NCBI GenBank assembly: GCA_902826615.1
Contig: CADEFN010000009.1
Coordinates: 1 to 64,000, forward strand
Direction of reading: 5' to 3'
From: an uncultured Gemmatimonadota bacterium
GTDB lineage: Bacteria > Gemmatimonadota > Gemmatimonadetes > Gemmatimonadales > Gemmatimonadaceae
DNA: 64,000 nt
In this document: positions 60,886 through 64,000 of the stretch, piece by piece
How the letters are laid out: every line of letters begins with the position of its first letter
Position numbering within the stretch: position 1 is the stretch's first letter
Translations under genes and position numbers: made by a program
Notes under the pieces: model-generated
Told to the model about the DNA's origin: nothing
The model's database searches: none
The model's input: only the letters and a program-made list of their open reading frames with translations

Positions 60886-61046
60886 GGGTCCAATCTATGC
60901 CGGGGGAGAAGCGCTTCAGGCCCGGTCATGCCTCGCGGGTGCAGCGTCCGCGCACGGCCCGGCGTAAACCCTGCAGTCGCGCTCGACGTGGCCCACATCG
61001 GGGCGTAACGTTGGCGTGCTCGTTCACCCGCTACCCGCACAACGCC
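60886..61046. promoter_or_regulatory. Divergent region, thrA and M14 peptidase
   Basis: This 161-nt gap separates the thrA start (leftwards) and the M14 peptidase start (rightwards). I see no T-box, leader peptide or terminator-like attenuator, so threonine control by attenuation is not supported here. Confidence 0.35.
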
Positions 61047-63869
61047 ATGCGCTCATTCGTTCGCTGGTCACGTGTCCTCTCCCTCGGTACCGCACTCGCT
61101 GTTGGCGCGAGCACGGCCGTCGCGCAGGGACGCATTACCAGTCCGAAGGACTTCTTCGGGTTCAATATCGGCGACGACTATCGTCTCGCGAACTACACAC
61201 AGTTTGTCGATTACTGGAAGAAGCTCGACGCCGAGTCCGACCGGATGGTGGTGCAGGAGATCGGCAAGACCGCGGAAGGGCGCGGCCAGCTGATGGCCAT
61301 CGTGACCTCTCCCGAGAACCACCGCAATCTCGCGAAGTACAAGGACATCGCGGTGCGTCTGGCCAGGGGCGAGGTGTCCGAGGCCGAGGCCAAACAGCTC
61401 GCGGTGGATGGCAAGGCCGTGGTCTGGATCGACGGCGGGCTGCACGCCACCGAAGTGCTGGGGGCCCATCAGCTTATCGAGACCAACTATCGTCTGGTCA
61501 GCTCCAACGATCCGGAGATCCAGCGCTTTCTCAACGACTGCATCATTCTGATGGTGCATGCGAACCCGGACGGCATGGAACTGGTATCGAACTGGTACAT
61601 GCGCAAGGCCGACGAAAAGGCGCGCTCGTTTGGGGATATCCCGCGGTTGTACCAGAAGTACGTCGGTCACGACAACAATCGTGACTTCTACATGGGCGCG
61701 CAGAACGAGAGCATGAACATCATGCGCCAGCAGTATCAGGAGTGGTTCCCGCAGGTGGTGTACAACCACCATCAAACGGGGCCTGCCGGCGCGGTGTTGT
61801 TTGCGCCGCCGTTCCGCGCGCCGCATAACCACAACATCGATCCCCTGGTCATTTATGGCATCGATCTGCTGGGCACATCGATGCACACCCGCTTTGCACT
61901 GGAGAACAAGCCGGGTGCCGTGCGACGCGATCAGGCCGGCTATCAGACCTGGTGGAATGGTGGTCTGCGGACCGCAGTGTACTTCCACAACCAGCTGGGT
62001 CTCCTGACCGAAACCATCGGCAGCCCGACGCCGATCGAGATTCCCTTCACACCCGAGAAGCTGATTCCGCAGGAGAACTACGTCTTCCCGATCACACCGC
62101 AGCGCTGGCATTTCCGGCAGTCCATCGAGTACTCGGTGACGGCCAACTGGGCGGTGCTCGATGTGGTCTCACGTCATCGCGAGCAGTTCCTCTTCAACAT
62201 CTGGAAGATGGGGCGCAACGCGATCGAGAAAGGCTCCAAGGATACCTGGACGGATTATCCGCGCCGCGTCGCCAGCGTGATGGCTGAAATCCAGAAGGCA
62301 CGTGCCGGGCAGGCCAATGACAACTCCTTCATGACCACGCAGGGCGGTGGTGGAGGCGTGCAGCCGTCGCAGTACTTCGCGTCGCTCCGCAAGCCGGAGT
62401 TGCGCGATCCGCGTGGTTTCATCATGCCGTCCGATCAGGGTGACTTTGGCACCGTCACCAAGTTCGTGAACGCGCTGCAAAAGGGTGGGGTCACGATCCA
62501 TCGCGCGCGCACCGCGTTCAGCGCGGGTGGCCGCAACTATCCGGCTGGCTCGTATGTGGTGAAGACCGCACAGCCCTTCCGCGCGCATGTCATGGACATG
62601 TTCGAGCCGCAGGACTACCCCAACGATCTGCAGTATCCCGGGGGGCCGCCCAAGGCGCCGTACGACAACGCCGGCTACACCCTGGCGTACCAGATGGGCG
62701 TGAAGTTCGACCGGATGCTGGACGGCTTCGAGTGTCCCTGTGAAGAAGTGAAGGGGATGGCCACACCGCCCGCCGGGCGTGTCACGGCCGGTGCTGCCGG
62801 CTGGCTCGTCGATCACTCCTTCAACGACGCCTTTGTCGCGGTCAACCGTGTGATGAAGGCCGGGGGCGAGGTGAGCTGGCTCAAGGGAGCCACGACGGCG
62901 GGTGGCAAACAGTACGCTGCTGGCGCCTGGTTCATTGCCAACAAGGCCGGAGCGAAGGGCATCGTCGACAAGATTGCCGCCGAGCAGGGCGTGAACTTCG
63001 ATGGCGTGGCGAGCCGGCCGCAGGGCGACGCCCTCCGCATGAAGAACGTGCGTGTCGGACTCTGGGATCAGTACGGCGGCAGCATGCCGAGTGGCTGGAT
63101 GCGCTGGATCTTCGAGCAGTTTGACTTCCCGAATGTGCGCCAGGTGTTTGCGCAGGAACTCGATGCGGGCAACCTGAACACGAAGTTCGATGTGCTGGTG
63201 TTTGCCGACGGTGGCATTCCCGAGAGCGATCGCGCTGCCGGTGGCGGTTTTGGTGGGCGTCAGCCGCAACCCGAGGACATTCCCGAGGAGTTTCGCGCCA
63301 CCCTTGGCCGCGTCACCATCGCGAAGACGGTTCCGCAGCTCAAGAAGTTCATGGAAGATGGAGGCACGGTCATCACGATCGGTGGATCGAGCGCGCTGGC
63401 TGAGCATCTCAACCTGCCCGTGCACAATCATCTGGTGGAGCGCACGCAAACCGGCGCAGACCGCGCCATTCCGCGCGAGAAGCTCTTTGTGCCCGGCTCA
63501 GTACTCGACGCGGCGGTGGACAACACACACCCGCTGGCACATGGCCTCGGCAAACGCGTTGATCTCTTCTTCGATTCGTCGCCGGTCTTCCGTCTCGGGG
63601 CCGACGCCGCCATGAAGGGTGTCACTCCGGTGGCCTGGTTCGATTCGCCAGCACCGCTCCGCTCGGGCTGGGCGTGGGGTCAGGGATACCTCAATGGCGG
63701 TGTCGCCGTCGCCGAGGCGCAGGTGGGGAAGGGGAAGCTCTTCCTCCTGGGTCCGGAAGTGGCTAACCGTGCACAGCCGCATGCCACGTTCAAGTTTCTC
63801 TTCAACGGGATCTACTACGGACCGGCATCTGCCGGCGCCGCTGCGGGCATCGTTGGTATGGACCGCTAG
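61047..63869 (+). CDS. Secreted M14-family zinc carboxypeptidase-like protein
   Basis: The 940-residue product has a signal peptide (to about VAQ, 27). A peptidase M14 domain occupies about 40-390. It contains WIDGGLHATEV with HxxE (zinc His and Glu), VHANPDGMEL, HDNNRDFYMG and VYNHHQTGP with further active-site residues, and TETIGSPT with the probable catalytic Glu. The C-terminal half (about 430-940) has no recognised catalytic motif; it contains a G/Q-rich loop near 730-740 and ends in a beta-rich region. The frame is open to 60681, but ATG 61047 starts the signal peptide. Confidence 0.9.
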   Translation: MRSFVRWSRVLSLGTALAVGASTAVAQGRITSPKDFFGFNIGDDYRLANYTQFVDYWKKLDAESDRMVVQEIGKTAEGRGQLMAIVTSPENHRNLAKYKDIAVRLARGEVSEAEAKQLAVDGKAVVWIDGGLHATEVLGAHQLIETNYRLVSSNDPEIQRFLNDCIILMVHANPDGMELVSNWYMRKADEKARSFGDIPRLYQKYVGHDNNRDFYMGAQNESMNIMRQQYQEWFPQVVYNHHQTGPAGAVLFAPPFRAPHNHNIDPLVIYGIDLLGTSMHTRFALENKPGAVRRDQAGYQTWWNGGLRTAVYFHNQLGLLTETIGSPTPIEIPFTPEKLIPQENYVFPITPQRWHFRQSIEYSVTANWAVLDVVSRHREQFLFNIWKMGRNAIEKGSKDTWTDYPRRVASVMAEIQKARAGQANDNSFMTTQGGGGGVQPSQYFASLRKPELRDPRGFIMPSDQGDFGTVTKFVNALQKGGVTIHRARTAFSAGGRNYPAGSYVVKTAQPFRAHVMDMFEPQDYPNDLQYPGGPPKAPYDNAGYTLAYQMGVKFDRMLDGFECPCEEVKGMATPPAGRVTAGAAGWLVDHSFNDAFVAVNRVMKAGGEVSWLKGATTAGGKQYAAGAWFIANKAGAKGIVDKIAAEQGVNFDGVASRPQGDALRMKNVRVGLWDQYGGSMPSGWMRWIFEQFDFPNVRQVFAQELDAGNLNTKFDVLVFADGGIPESDRAAGGGFGGRQPQPEDIPEEFRATLGRVTIAKTVPQLKKFMEDGGTVITIGGSSALAEHLNLPVHNHLVERTQTGADRAIPREKLFVPGSVLDAAVDNTHPLAHGLGKRVDLFFDSSPVFRLGADAAMKGVTPVAWFDSPAPLRSGWAWGQGYLNGGVAVAEAQVGKGKLFLLGPEVANRAQPHATFKFLFNGIYYGPASAGAAAGIVGMDR

Positions 63870-63880
63870 GGTGTGCCCGA

Positions 63881-63904
63881 GGGGCCGGCGTCAGCGCCGG
63901 TCCC
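63881..63904 (+). terminator. Hairpin after the M14 peptidase gene
   Basis: GGGGCCGGCG (63881-63890) pairs with CGCCGGTCCC (63895-63904), including one G:T pair, with loop TCAG. It is followed by a pyrimidine-rich run but no true U-tract. Confidence 0.6.
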
Positions 63905-63945
63905 TCTCCCCGCCTTCACTCCCTCATCTGCCTGGAGTTTGTGTC

Positions 63946-64000
63946 ATGATGCGTCGTGTTGCGGCGGCCGCCCTGGTGTGGGCCGCCCCGCTTGCTGCCC
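63946..64000 (+). CDS. Partial secreted-protein gene at the window edge
   Basis: An ATG at 63946 opens a frame that runs off the window: MMRRVAAAALVWAAPLAA, a typical signal peptide. GGAG lies 9 nt upstream. The product cannot be named. By position it may be co-transcribed with the M14 peptidase gene, but a hairpin lies between them. Confidence 0.6.
   Translation, partial: MMRRVAAAALVWAAPLAA

Noticed and set aside
61068-63449. Two long minus-strand frames (347 and 426 residues)
   Set aside because: They are antisense to the M14 peptidase gene, which has a signal peptide and catalytic motifs.
1-64000. tRNA, rRNA, insertion sequences, prophage genes or CRISPR arrays
   Set aside because: I found no cloverleaf with a CCA end, no transposase or integrase motifs, and no regularly spaced repeats.

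Overview
The window is GC-rich (roughly two thirds G+C by eye) bacterial chromosome, densely packed with genes on both strands. I see no rRNA, tRNA, insertion sequence, prophage or CRISPR array. The gene mix points to Gemmatimonadota or a close relative: many secreted peptidases and amidohydrolases with short Ala-rich signal peptides ending in AQ, a PadR/ADOP-type ABC permease pair, LytTR two-component genes, a fused CcoN-CcoO oxidase subunit and a SARP-like regulator with a C-terminal beta-propeller. This assignment is an inference from gene content and needs a database search.

Layout: 0-9.1 kb holds a zinc-ribbon/SH3 membrane protein, a VKOR-like protein, an M16 peptidase pair, an amidohydrolase, a GNAT acetyltransferase, a beta-propeller protein, an S51-like peptidase and a His/Met-rich secreted protein. 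9.3-10.6 kb holds an HNH nuclease and a VapBC-like toxin-antitoxin pair. 10.8-13.6 kb is serA followed after 1 nt by a D-2-hydroxyacid (probably D-2-hydroxyglutarate) dehydrogenase. 13.7-20.7 kb carries a second amidohydrolase, a CoA-transferase, rmuC, a PAF-acetylhydrolase-like lipase and an M24 peptidase. 20.8-27.7 kb is a minus-strand block: PadR regulator, ADOP permease, a secreted unknown, a LytS-type kinase, a LytTR regulator and a small unknown. 27.8-32.3 kb is a plus-strand accessory-looking block: a metzincin without a signal peptide, a HAF-repeat lipoprotein, a membrane-anchored LuxR-type regulator, a DUF4199 protein, a VOC protein and a small outer-membrane protein. 32.4-42.4 kb holds a 1332-residue SARP/STAND/transmembrane/beta-propeller regulator, a Uma2 nuclease, a serine hydrolase, an M19 dipeptidase, two lipoproteins and a DUF2911 protein.

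42.6-50.9 kb is a complete cbb3 oxidase operon, transcribed leftwards as ccoNO-ccoQ-ccoP-ccoG-ccoH-(SafE-like)-ccoI-ccoS. It makes the oxidase and the copper-delivery and assembly proteins it needs, with 4-nt overlaps at several junctions. Two members are very small (ccoQ, 53 aa; ccoS, 50 aa). 51-57 kb carries a large M16 peptidase, an MFS transporter and an OmpA-family protein. 57.3-60.9 kb is the thrA-thrB pair for threonine synthesis. 61-63.9 kb is a large M14 peptidase, and a further secreted-protein gene starts at the right edge.

The most striking pattern is an 8-mer, CGTTAGGC and its complement. I count 22 exact copies by hand and 12 near copies. It lies mostly inside genes as a rare TTA leucine codon before glycine, but also in other reading frames, at stop codons and between genes, which suggests a DNA-level signal. 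The other main candidates for something new are the SARP/STAND one-component receptor, the LuxR/DUF4199 pair with overlapping hairpins, and several structured intergenic regions.
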